Below the pieces are notes generated by a model, which worked only from the letters and a program-made list of their open reading frames with translations, was not told the origin of the DNA and did not search any database. This document shows, piece after piece, positions 32,777 to 39,969 of a DNA stretch of 39,995 nucleotides. The position numbers and the translations under genes are program-made. Origin of the DNA: an uncultured Bacteroides sp. (GTDB taxonomy: Bacteria > Bacteroidota > Bacteroidia > Bacteroidales > Bacteroidaceae); the NCBI GenBank assembly GCA_958477465.1, contig CAUEFX010000040.1, positions 1-39,995 of the forward strand, given 5' to 3'. Position 1 is the stretch's first letter; each line of letters opens with the position of its first letter.

Positions 32777-34214
32777 TTTGTGGAAGACATTGGATTGGGT
32801 GACAATTGCCATTTACCTGCTCTTGATCATAGCCGGATGGTTCAGCGTTTGCGGGGCCAGTTATGATTATGGAGAGCGGGATTTCCTGGATTTCTCCACC
32901 CGTGCCGGAAAGCAGTTTATGTGGATTATCTGTTCATTCGGTCTGGGCTTTATCCTGCTGATGCTTGAGGACAGGCTGTACGATATGTTTTCTTATATCC
33001 TATATATAGGAATGATGTTGCTGCTGATTGCTACTATATTTATAGGAAGCGACATCAAGGGGTCCAACTCATGGATAAAGTTAGGGCCTGTCAGCCTGCA
33101 ACCGGCGGAATTCGCCAAATTTGCCACGGCATTAGTCTTGGCGAAATATATCAGTTTTTATTCTTTTAATATAAAGAAGGGTAAATGCTTTCTGGCTCTG
33201 CTTGCTTTCATCCTGCTCCCTATGGGACTTATCATCTTGCAGCGGGAGACCGGTTCGGCATTGGTGTATCTGGCTTTCTTTCTGGTGCTTTATCGGGAAG
33301 GAATGCCGGGGGTAGTGCTCTTCTCCGGTGTTTGTGCGGTTGTCTATTTTGTTGTCGGCGTTCGTTTCGATCAGGTGTTTATAGCCGATACGCCTACTCC
33401 CATTGGGGAGTTTGCGGTGCTGTCGATGATATTACTGTTTGCCGGAGGAATGGTATGGGTGTACCGGAAGAAGTGGGGGCCCGTTCGGAATATTCTTGGT
33501 GGAAGTTTATTGACGATGCTGATAGCTTTCCTTGTCTCGGAATTTGTAATCCCGTTCAATTTGGTGTGGGTGCAGTGGGGGCTGTGTGTCGTTGTGGTGG
33601 GTTATTTATTGTTTCTCTCTTTGAGTGAGCGTCAGAAGTCTTATATGCTGATCGGACTGTTTGCGATAGGGTCCGTAGGTTTTCTTTATTCCAGTGATTA
33701 TGTATTCGATAATATTCTCGAGCCGCACCAGCAGATTCGTATCAAGGTGGTATTAGGAATGGAAGAAGACCTGACAGGTGCGGGATACAATGTAAACCAG
33801 TCTAAAATCGCCATAGGCTCCGGTGGCCTTGCTGGGAAGGGCTTCCTGAATGGTACTCAGACCAAACTGAAATATGTGCCGGAACAGGATACGGATTTCA
33901 TCTTCTGCACGGTAGGTGAGGAACAGGGCTTTATCGGTTCTGCTATTGTCTTGTTACTGTTTCTGGCGTTGATTCTCCGGCTTATTGTACTGTCTGAACG
34001 GCAGCCATCGGCATTCGGGCGGGTATATGGGTATTCTGTGCTTAGTATCTTTCTGTTCCACCTCTTTATTAATGTCGGTATGGTGCTCGGATTGACGCCG
34101 GTTATTGGTATTCCTCTACCGTTTTTCAGCTATGGAGGGTCTTCTTTGTGGGGCTTTACAATTCTACTGTTTATCTTTCTGAGAATTGACGCGGGGCGTG
34201 GGAGAAGGCTGTGA
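32757..34214 (+). CDS. rodA: RodA, SEDS peptidoglycan glycosyltransferase
   Basis: A 485-residue SEDS-family membrane protein with about ten or more transmembrane segments. Family motifs are KGSNSWIKLGPVSLQPAEFAK (about 101-121), LQRETGSALVY (about 160-170) and, near the end, GLTPVIGIPLPFFSYGGSS. It polymerises glycan strands with PBP2. It is about 100 residues longer than typical proteobacterial RodA, the extra length lying in the middle (about 210-315) as additional membrane segments; this expanded form appears usual for Bacteroidetes. It overlaps mrdA by 20 bases and ends the rod cluster, converging on gldH. Confidence 0.95.
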   Translation: MVTRNDSLWKTLDWVTIAIYLLLIIAGWFSVCGASYDYGERDFLDFSTRAGKQFMWIICSFGLGFILLMLEDRLYDMFSYILYIGMMLLLIATIFIGSDIKGSNSWIKLGPVSLQPAEFAKFATALVLAKYISFYSFNIKKGKCFLALLAFILLPMGLIILQRETGSALVYLAFFLVLYREGMPGVVLFSGVCAVVYFVVGVRFDQVFIADTPTPIGEFAVLSMILLFAGGMVWVYRKKWGPVRNILGGSLLTMLIAFLVSEFVIPFNLVWVQWGLCVVVVGYLLFLSLSERQKSYMLIGLFAIGSVGFLYSSDYVFDNILEPHQQIRIKVVLGMEEDLTGAGYNVNQSKIAIGSGGLAGKGFLNGTQTKLKYVPEQDTDFIFCTVGEEQGFIGSAIVLLLFLALILRLIVLSERQPSAFGRVYGYSVLSIFLFHLFINVGMVLGLTPVIGIPLPFFSYGGSSLWGFTILLFIFLRIDAGRGRRL

Positions 34215-34256
34215 TCACTAACCTGCTATCAGTAACCTATTATCACTAACCTCTTA
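34215..34256. repeat. Three 14-bp repeats directly after rodA
   Basis: Units start at 34215, 34229 and 34243, exactly 14 bp apart: TCACTAACCTGCTA, TCAGTAACCTATTA, TCACTAACCTCTTA. The first unit begins on the base after the rodA stop codon. The array fills most of the 56-base gap between the convergent rodA and gldH genes. No terminator hairpin is seen there. Confidence 0.8.
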
Positions 34257-34270
34257 CTGATCATGACTTC

Positions 34271-34756
34271 TTATTGCTGTTCCGCTCTTTCTACTATTAC
34301 CCCTATGTCATTGATGCCTTTCAGTGCTTCATCTTGCATTCCATGGGTAATTTTGAAGGTATAGTTTCCCGGGTGCCGTATGGTTATGGTACCGACGGGA
34401 AGTTCGGATTGAAATAAACTACCCCAACCGGTGCCGTTCCACTTTCCTTCTTTATCAGCCAGCATCAGCAGGAGTGTGTCTGTTTTCCAAACCGTACTGT
34501 CTTCTAAATTATGGCTGGTCACAAGGTATAGGTTGCGATAAGCATAGTTGTTCTTATTGCGTATTTCGGCAGCAAGATTGAACCGGATGAGTGAATCTTT
34601 AACCGGAATATTGAAAAAGAGTGTATCACTCTTTCTCCATCCTTCGGTGGGGATGGATTGGTAAGAGTGATACACGGTTTTCTTATCGCAGGCTGTTGTC
34701 AGAAAAGTTATTGCTAAAAACAAAAGCCAGATGTTATTCCTGTGCAGGGGTTTCAT
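34271..34756 (-). CDS. gldH: GldH-type lipoprotein
   Basis: A 161-residue lipoprotein (lipobox TTAC, Cys23) of the GldH family. The mature part has YHSYQSIPTEGWRKSDTLFF after a short linker, a central LRIFNLAAEIRNKNNYAYRNLYL-like strand region, and a C-terminal beta-rich segment ending GINDIGVIVER. GldH is required for gliding motility in Flavobacterium, but homologues are kept in non-motile Bacteroides, so the role here is unknown and probably in the envelope. The start at 34756 gives a proper signal peptide. It lies 23 bases inside the 3' end of the PSP1 gene, so the two are coupled. Confidence 0.85.
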   Translation of the reverse strand: MKPLHRNNIWLLFLAITFLTTACDKKTVYHSYQSIPTEGWRKSDTLFFNIPVKDSLIRFNLAAEIRNKNNYAYRNLYLVTSHNLEDSTVWKTDTLLLMLADKEGKWNGTGWGSLFQSELPVGTITIRHPGNYTFKITHGMQDEALKGINDIGVIVERAEQQ

Positions 34757-36200
34757 TTCTTTCTTTAGCAGGCTTTTCATTGTTTTGCGGTCTCTCGCCA
34801 TTTTGAGGCCTTTCTTCGTTTTGGGATTTGTCTTCACGCCGGTCATTGTTATTGTTGCGCGGGGGGCGGTTATTGTTACGCGGACGGTCGTTGCGCGGAC
34901 GTTGTTGCTCGTCTCCGTTGCCGGGTTGCGAAGGCTGTTGCCCTTCTGCATTCGGCTGTGGGCGATTCGGACGATTTCCATTTTCCCGTTGCGGACGGTT
35001 CCCATTTTCCCGTTGCGGACGGTTACCATTCTCCTGTTGCGGACGATTTCCGTTCTCCTGTTGCGGACGGTTATTACTGTTTTTCTTCTTTTTCTTGTTA
35101 CGGTTTCCGCCTTCACCTCCCTCTTTGCCCTCTTTCCTGCGTCGGTCACGGTCAAAACGGGTCAGACTTTCCTGTTCTACGAGGTCCACCGGTTTCTTAG
35201 GTTCTTGTTTATGTTCTTCCTCCAATAAGCTGTCCGGTTTGATTCCTCTTTTGTTTAGGCCGATTACCTCAAAAGCCCTTTTGCCGCTGATGGTAACCAG
35301 ATTGGCTGCAAATGCTTTGTCTGTGGAGTATGATACTTGATTGCTTAGAATATCCGCCTTAAAGAAGTAGAATGTACCGTCTTTCGTTTCCAGTTCGATT
35401 TCTTTTGACGGCAGACGTTTCTGTGCTTCTACATAGCAGTCTACTTCGTAGTTCAAGCAACATTTCAGTTTTGCACACTGTCCGGCGAGCTTTTGTGGAT
35501 TTAACGATATATCCTGATAGCGGGCGGCACTCGTGGATACAGACACGAAACTTGTCATCCAAGTGGCACAACAAAGTTCCCGTCCGCATGGCCCTATACC
35601 GCCGATACGTCCGGCTTCCTGGCGTGCACCGATCTGTTTCATCTCGATACGTACCCGGAATGCTTCTGCCAGGACTTTGATTAATTGGCGAAAATCCACC
35701 CGCTCGTCTGCGATATAATAGAAGATTGCTTTGTTACCGTCTCCCTGATACTCCACATCTCCGATTTTCATGTTCAGGTTTAGACTGGCGGCAATCTGGC
35801 GTGAGCGTATCATTGTGGCGTGTTCTTTGGCTTTCGCTTCGTCGAATTTCTCCATATCTACGGGCTTGGCTTTGCGGTAGATACGTTTTATCTCCACGTC
35901 CGGTTTGATATTCGCTTTCCGCATTTGCAACGGAACAAGGCGTCCGGTCAGTGTTACCACACCGATGTCGTGGCCCGGTGTCGCTTCTACTGCCACAACG
36001 TCTCCTTTTTCCAACTTTATTTTGTTACTGTTGCGGTAGTATCCTTTGCGGGTGTTCTTGAATTGGACCTCCACCATGTCACTCTCTTCCGCATTGCCTG
36101 GTATGTCTGCCAACCAATCGTAAGTGTTTAATTTGTTATCTTGTCGGGAACAACTTTTGCAGCAAAGGCCGCCGCTCCCATTATGTAATTTAAAGTCCAT
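34734..36200 (-). CDS. PSP1 (RicT/YaaT-like) protein with long disordered tail
   Basis: A 488-residue protein. Residues 40-320 contain the PSP1 domain with the cysteine motifs GPCGRELCC (203-211) and QCAKLKCCLNYEVDC (241-255). In Bacillus the homologue RicT works with RNase Y and binds iron-sulfur clusters with RicA and RicF. An extra Cys cluster lies at 13, 14 and 17. From about 350 to the end the chain is low complexity: a basic RDRRRKEGKEGG and KKKKK stretch, four copies of ENGNRPQQ/R (382-409), then Asn/Arg/Pro-rich segments resembling disordered RNA-binding tails. The gene follows holB and overlaps gldH by 23 bases; its start codon is preceded by the same 15-bp repeats as mreB. Confidence 0.85.
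   Translation of the reverse strand: MDFKLHNGSGGLCCKSCSRQDNKLNTYDWLADIPGNAEESDMVEVQFKNTRKGYYRNSNKIKLEKGDVVAVEATPGHDIGVVTLTGRLVPLQMRKANIKPDVEIKRIYRKAKPVDMEKFDEAKAKEHATMIRSRQIAASLNLNMKIGDVEYQGDGNKAIFYYIADERVDFRQLIKVLAEAFRVRIEMKQIGARQEAGRIGGIGPCGRELCCATWMTSFVSVSTSAARYQDISLNPQKLAGQCAKLKCCLNYEVDCYVEAQKRLPSKEIELETKDGTFYFFKADILSNQVSYSTDKAFAANLVTISGKRAFEVIGLNKRGIKPDSLLEEEHKQEPKKPVDLVEQESLTRFDRDRRRKEGKEGGEGGNRNKKKKKNSNNRPQQENGNRPQQENGNRPQRENGNRPQRENGNRPNRPQPNAEGQQPSQPGNGDEQQRPRNDRPRNNNRPPRNNNNDRREDKSQNEERPQNGERPQNNEKPAKERNETPAQE
34969..35064 (-). repeat. 24-bp coding tandem repeat in the PSP1 gene
   Basis: Four consecutive 24-bp units start at 34969, 34993, 35017 and 35041 and encode the octapeptide ENGNRPQ(Q/R); a fifth, partial unit follows. 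Units differ mainly at synonymous positions (ATTTCC, GTTCCC, GTTACC), so the peptide rather than the DNA appears to be kept. Copy number may differ between strains. Confidence 0.85.
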
Positions 36201-36206
36201 CTATAT

Positions 36207-36242
36207 ATTTACGATTTAACGATTTACAATTTGACGATTGAA
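36207..36242. repeat. 15-bp repeat copy before the PSP1 gene
   Basis: ATTTACGATT at 36207 and ATTTACAATT at 36222, exactly 15 apart, followed by GACGATTGAA. Nearly the same order of words occurs at 28252-28286. On the minus strand, the sense strand of the PSP1 gene, this reads as AATYGTAAAT units ending six bases before the ATG, as in front of mreB. Confidence 0.75.
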
Positions 36243-36318
36243 ATTTTCTTTCCCCGCCTTTCCTTCTCTCTCTTCTCTTTCTTACTTTGTTTTTTTCCCC
36301 TCTTCATCCTTTCATTTC
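36243..36318. other. Polypyrimidine/polypurine tract between holB and the PSP1 gene
   Basis: This 76-base gap is almost pure C/T on the plus strand (runs such as TTCTCTCTCTTCTCTTTCTT), so the minus-strand transcript leader of the PSP1 gene is almost pure A/G. No gene or standard promoter is seen. A GA-rich leader could keep the mRNA unstructured. Confidence 0.6.
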
Positions 36319-37428
36319 TTAGCTTTTCAGCAGCACAATCATTTTCAGCGAGAAGTCGAAAAATACCATTTTCGCATTTACGTTCTGTTCGATGTGCTGT
36401 TGGGCTTCACTTAGTTCGTCCATGATTCCCATTACATTCCGTTCATTGACAAACGGGGCGAATCGGGTTGCAAAATTCTGTTCGTCCGGCGTCATATAAA
36501 CCAAGTCTTTCTGATGCAGGTTGTAGACAAAGTTTTCTCTTATCATCCGTTGACAATAGGAGAGCAGGTTTTTCTGGCGTTCGCGTCCCATGCCAGCCAC
36601 TTGCTCGCTCCATTGCTTCATCTCACGGATTTTCCGTTGATATGAAAGCCGCATCAGGCTGACGAACAGTTCAAAAAACAATTGATTTTCTTCATTGAGA
36701 TGAATAGTTTCAAGTGCTTTGATAAAATTCCCATTGGCTAGATGGGCGATAGTCATACTGCTGCTTTGTTGTACTCCATATTTTTCCTGAAGAGCGTTTG
36801 CTATGCTTGTCTCATCTATCTTGCGGATGTTAAAGCGTTGTGTACGGCTCAGTATGGTAGGAAGAATCATGTCGGGAGCTTCGGAAACCAGTAGGAAAAT
36901 GGTTTTCTCTGGGGGCTCTTCCAAAAGCTTCAGTAACTTATTGGCACAGGGCAATTGCATTTTTTCGGGCAACCAGATGATGGTGATTTTGAATCCGCCT
37001 TCGCTCGATTTTAGGCTGAGCTTCTTCATGATTTCATCACTCTCTTTGGTATAGATTACCGCTTGGGCATTTTCTGCCTGAATCTCATTCAGCCAATGAT
37101 TGAGATTGAAGTATGGGTTGTTCAGTACCAGCCGGCGCCACTCGGTTATATAATCATCACTTCGTGCTGTTTTTATAACAGGAAATACGAAATGTACATC
37201 CGGATGTACCAACTTATTGAACTTTACGCATGAGGGGCAAACACCGCAAGCGTCAGTTGGGCCGCGATTGGTGCAGCTGATGTAACGCGCATAGGCCAAA
37301 GCCAAAGGAAATTTTCCTACTCCCTCTGGGCCACAGATAAGCTGCGCATGCGGAATACGTCCTTCATTCACTTCTTGAATAAGTCGCTGCTTAGTCTCTT
37401 CCTGTCCGATTACATCCTTAAAAAACAC
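36319..37428 (-). CDS. holB: DNA polymerase III delta' subunit (clamp loader)
   Basis: A 369-residue clamp-loader subunit. The N-terminal AAA+ domain starts FFKDVIGQEETK and carries a degenerate Walker A, GPEGVGKF (33-40), where Phe replaces the usual Thr/Ser, fitting delta', which does not hydrolyse ATP. A zinc module follows (Cys52, Cys61, Cys64, Cys67), and then LLKLLEEPPEKTIFLLVSE, diagnostic for HolB/DnaX, and an SRTQRF sensor-1 region. The start is GTG at 37428; there is no in-frame ATG nearby upstream. It lies 176 bases downstream of metF across an array of 15-bp repeats, and 118 bases upstream of the PSP1 gene. Confidence 0.93.
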   Translation of the reverse strand: MFFKDVIGQEETKQRLIQEVNEGRIPHAQLICGPEGVGKFPLALAYARYISCTNRGPTDACGVCPSCVKFNKLVHPDVHFVFPVIKTARSDDYITEWRRLVLNNPYFNLNHWLNEIQAENAQAVIYTKESDEIMKKLSLKSSEGGFKITIIWLPEKMQLPCANKLLKLLEEPPEKTIFLLVSEAPDMILPTILSRTQRFNIRKIDETSIANALQEKYGVQQSSSMTIAHLANGNFIKALETIHLNEENQLFFELFVSLMRLSYQRKIREMKQWSEQVAGMGRERQKNLLSYCQRMIRENFVYNLHQKDLVYMTPDEQNFATRFAPFVNERNVMGIMDELSEAQQHIEQNVNAKMVFFDFSLKMIVLLKS

Positions 37429-37498
37429 GATTCTATATTCTGATTTTATTATTTTCCACTAATGATTTATTGATAATAATTCTCCGACGTACCCTCTT

Positions 37499-37610
37499 TC
37501 AACCGTTATTCCTCAACACACTATTCTTCAACGTATCATCTCTCAGCCATTAATTCCTCAATACGTCAATCATCAACCGTTGTTCATCAACCGTCATTCA
37601 TCAATCAATA
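37499..37610. repeat. Eight 14-15-bp tandem repeats between metF and holB
   Basis: Degenerate units beginning TCA start at 37499, 37513, 37528, 37543, 37558, 37573, 37587 and 37601, that is spacings of 14, 15, 15, 15, 15, 14 and 14. The consensus is about TCAACCGTTATTCA. The last unit overlaps the metF stop codon (37605-37607). No hairpin terminator or promoter is seen in this gap. Confidence 0.85.
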
Positions 37611-38558
37611 AATCTCTTTTGCCACTTCTTTAATACTGTCTACAGCGCCAATGGAGTAGAAGTGTATGCTCGGTACACCGTGCGCCATCAGTTCGCGGCA
37701 CTGTTTTATACACCATTCGACACCCACTTGCTGTACCTCGGCATCATTCTTGCATTTCAATGCCTCTTTTACCAGATCATCCGGCAGGTCTACTTTGAAC
37801 GTTTTCGGTATCATGCTTAGTTGCGAAGCCTTTTTGAAAGGTTTGATGCCTGGGATGATGGGGATGTCGATTCCCTCTTTTCTGACTCTTTTCACAAAGT
37901 CGAAGTATTTCCGATTGTCGTAAAAGAGCTGGGTCACAGCATATTCCGCTCCGGCTTCTACTTTCTTTTTTAGCCAATAGATGTCGGAGTCTATGTTAGG
38001 GGCTTCCTCATGCTTTTCGGGGTAGCAGGCCACGCCGTAAGAAAACGGAGTATTGGTGACCTTCATTTCCGAGCCGTCTACAAATATCCCTTTGTTGAAG
38101 TTGTTAATCTGCTCTTGCAACTCGATGGCGTGGCTGTATCCGTCTCCTTCGGGAGTAAATACGGACTCATGTTTGGCTTTGTCTCCGCGAAGGACCAGCA
38201 AATCGGTGATTCCTAAAAACTGCAGGTCGAGCAGTACATACTCTGTCTCTTCACGGGTGAAGCCGCTGCATAAGATATGCGGCACAACTGTGATGTTGTA
38301 TTTATTCTGAATCGCGGCTGCTACAGCTACGGTTCCCGGACGCCTTCTTAACCTGTTGCGCTGAAACAGTCCGTTGCCTAAATCTTTGTAGACATATTCG
38401 CTTCGATGCGTGGTAATATTGATATATTTGGGGTCGAATTCACGCAATGTTTCGATATCTCGGTATATCTTTTCAATTCCTGTACCCTTTAGCGGGGGGA
38501 GGATTTCAAAAGAGAAAGCTGTTTTCTCGTTGTTATGTATCAGGTCTATAACTCTCAT
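37605..38558 (-). CDS. metF: Methylenetetrahydrofolate reductase
   Basis: A 317-residue MTHFR of normal bacterial length. Key segments: FSFEILPPLKG with the catalytic Glu near residue 18, the ITTHRSEYVYKDL region, LRGDKAKH (about 159-166), YAVTQLFYDN, which contributes to the flavin site, and IPGIKPF. It reduces 5,10-methylene-THF to 5-methyl-THF using NADH and FAD to feed methionine synthesis. A matching -7 box at 38608-38615 gives a leader of about 44 bases. It heads a minus-strand series with holB, the PSP1 gene and gldH, although a repeat array and no terminator separate it from holB. Confidence 0.96.
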   Translation of the reverse strand: MRVIDLIHNNEKTAFSFEILPPLKGTGIEKIYRDIETLREFDPKYINITTHRSEYVYKDLGNGLFQRNRLRRRPGTVAVAAAIQNKYNITVVPHILCSGFTREETEYVLLDLQFLGITDLLVLRGDKAKHESVFTPEGDGYSHAIELQEQINNFNKGIFVDGSEMKVTNTPFSYGVACYPEKHEEAPNIDSDIYWLKKKVEAGAEYAVTQLFYDNRKYFDFVKRVRKEGIDIPIIPGIKPFKKASQLSMIPKTFKVDLPDDLVKEALKCKNDAEVQQVGVEWCIKQCRELMAHGVPSIHFYSIGAVDSIKEVAKEIY

Positions 38559-38607
38559 TTATCTTCTTGCAATTCTTTATTTTCGTTCGAAAATGTGCAT
38601 ATTGGGA

Positions 38608-38615
38608 CAAAAATA
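38608..38615 (-). promoter_or_regulatory. -7 element of metF
   Basis: TATTTTTG on the minus strand matches TAnnTTTG, 49 bases before the metF ATG. No good -33 element is seen. The rest of the 200-base gap to the HU gene holds no recognisable gene. Confidence 0.5.
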
Positions 38616-38759
38616 CGAAAAAAATGGAGAGATGTTGCATCTTGAGAGGAATATTGCTCGCATTTTTGTTTATCTTGTCTTGATTTGATCTATCGGAAAT
38701 ACGGTGATTGATATTCTTGCACGGATTATCGGGGGCACATATCCGGAACGATATCTTTC

Positions 38760-39398
38760 TCATCTAGTGACTGACCTGTCTTCTTCTACCCCGTAGTATC
38801 CTATCACCGGGATGTATATTGGTTGTGTCGGGATACCCATATTCTTGATTTTCCCTTCCGCTTTCAACCTTCGTAAATGCTCCATAGCCTTTGATTTCAT
38901 GAAGCCGCACAACTGCTGGAAGTCACTTCGTGTCATTAGCAGATGGTCTGCAAAATACATTTGTAGTTTCATGTCTATCTCGGTGTCCGATAGTTTTTTC
39001 GAATGTCCGGCGTGCCTGATGTTTTCCAGTTTCACCTTTCCGATTTCATTTTTCAGTGCCTGATCGGCTCGGAACCGGATGCTTTTCAACTTTACTTTTG
39101 TGTTTTTTCGTTTCGTCTCTGCTGTCACCTCTTCCGTACACTTCAGTGTAGGGTGGAAATAGCCGATTCCGTCCAAATGTATTTGCTTCCCGTCTGCAAG
39201 CTCTTCACCCATGATGTGTGAAAGTGCATTGAGAACTGCCGAAACATCTGTTTTAGTGAGTGAACAACGCGCCTGTATCCTGTGGCAGATTTCGTCTGTA
39301 TCTGTCTTTCCGTTCAGCGCGATGCGCGCATGGATTCTCTTTTCGTCTGCTTTTTCCGGAGGTACCGGATTTTCATACCATTCAAACCGTATGGACAT
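38760..39398 (-). CDS. HU-HIG-type DNA-binding protein
   Basis: A 212-residue histone-like protein of the Bacteroidetes HU-HIG type. Residues about 1-130 have the HU-like fold: N-terminal strand with RIALNGKTDTDEICHRI, helices with TKTDVSAVLNALSHIMGEELADGKQIHLDGIGYFHP, and a basic segment KRKNTKVKLKSIRFRAD in the position of the DNA-binding arms. Residues about 133-212 form a C-terminal extension with SDTEIDMKLQMYFADHLLMTRSDFQQLCG...AMEHLRRLKAEGKI, which looks like a winged-helix or HTH addition. It probably binds DNA as an architectural or regulatory protein; the target is unknown. Upstream lie four 22-bp repeats, and a large non-coding gap. Confidence 0.8.
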   Translation of the reverse strand: MSIRFEWYENPVPPEKADEKRIHARIALNGKTDTDEICHRIQARCSLTKTDVSAVLNALSHIMGEELADGKQIHLDGIGYFHPTLKCTEEVTAETKRKNTKVKLKSIRFRADQALKNEIGKVKLENIRHAGHSKKLSDTEIDMKLQMYFADHLLMTRSDFQQLCGFMKSKAMEHLRRLKAEGKIKNMGIPTQPIYIPVIGYYGVEEDRSVTR

Positions 39399-39478
39399 AT
39401 TTTTGTTTTATTGATAAGGAGGTAAATTTAGCTTTTCTTTATGGAATAAACTAATTTTCAAGCAAGAAAAATTGAGTG

Positions 39479-39566
39479 TTGACTCTTGTTGGCGGTTCTA
39501 TTGACAATAGTCGACGGATCTGTTGATAACTGTTGACTGATCTGTTGATAATAGTCAACATGATAA
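39479..39566. repeat. Four 22-bp repeats upstream of the HU-HIG gene
   Basis: Units starting TTGA at 39479, 39501, 39523 and 39545 are spaced exactly 22 bp. The middle two share CGACGGATCTG/TGACTGATCTG, and units 2 and 4 share AATAGTC. They contain alternating GTTGAC and GTCAAC-type half-sites, so each unit border is partly palindromic. They lie 80-170 bases 5' of the HU-HIG start codon, where a DNA-binding protein could act. Confidence 0.75.
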
Positions 39567-39802
39567 TTTGTAAGATAGTTTATCGGAAAATTTAAATGGA
39601 AAAGATTGTTTTTCCTGTTTGGAGGTGCTCTTGTTGCAATTGGCCGAAGTTTCTTCTGTTTTGTTTTCTTTTTATATATAATAATGTGTACATTTTCTTT
39701 TCCCATTTTCTTCCTTTCTCTTTTTATACTCTTCCACTTATTTATCAATCAGACTATTAGGAAAAACTTTTATTCTTTTTTCAAAAAAAATGCATTATAT
39801 GC
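39567..39802. other. Non-coding AT-rich stretch
   Basis: No gene is supported here. The plus strand is T-rich with polypyrimidine runs (about 39700-39730). Short frames on both strands are low complexity (runs of Phe/Leu or Lys) and lack starts. Just before 39800 an A-tract (TTTTTTC followed by A8, 39776-39790) precedes the promoter at 39803 and resembles an UP-type element. Confidence 0.6.
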
Positions 39803-39833
39803 TTTGTTGGTATTATCAAATGTCTTACTTTTG
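39803..39833 (+). promoter_or_regulatory. Strong consensus promoter reading out of the window
   Basis: TTTG at 39803-39806, exactly 19 bases, then TACTTTTG at 39826-39833: a full match to the Bacteroides consensus, preceded by an A-tract. Transcription should start near 39840 and run rightward. No coding gene follows in the window. Confidence 0.85.
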
Positions 39834-39839
39834 CATCCG

Positions 39840-39969
39840 CTTTGCAAGAGAAACAAGGCTGAATGGTTGACATAGTGAACGTGCTTAGGATATGGAAACA
39901 TCCTTTCTTTTTCTTTCTTTTATTATAGAAAGTGAGAAAGAAAAAAACGAAAAAAAACTTCCGAAAACA
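39840..39969 (+). other. Untranslated leader with polypyrimidine/polypurine hairpin
   Basis: About 130 bases downstream of the promoter contain no plausible coding frame. A pyrimidine run (about 39901-39924) faces a purine run (about 39930-39945) and can pair into a hairpin, followed by A-rich sequence. A leader of a stable-RNA operon or an untranslated region is likely; this is inference. Confidence 0.5.

Noticed and set aside
34757..35155. An Arg/Thr/Val-rich minus-strand extension upstream of gldH
   Set aside because: It is the frame-shifted reading of the PSP1 repeat tail; gldH with a proper lipoprotein signal starts at 34756.
28252..39566. A CRISPR array as explanation for the intergenic repeats
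   Set aside because: Units are short (14-32 bp), degenerate and without unique spacers, and no cas gene is present.
39606..39875. An 89-codon plus-strand frame that looks like a small membrane protein
   Set aside because: It starts at TTG, is driven by T-rich composition (Phe/Leu), and runs through the consensus promoter at 39803-39833.
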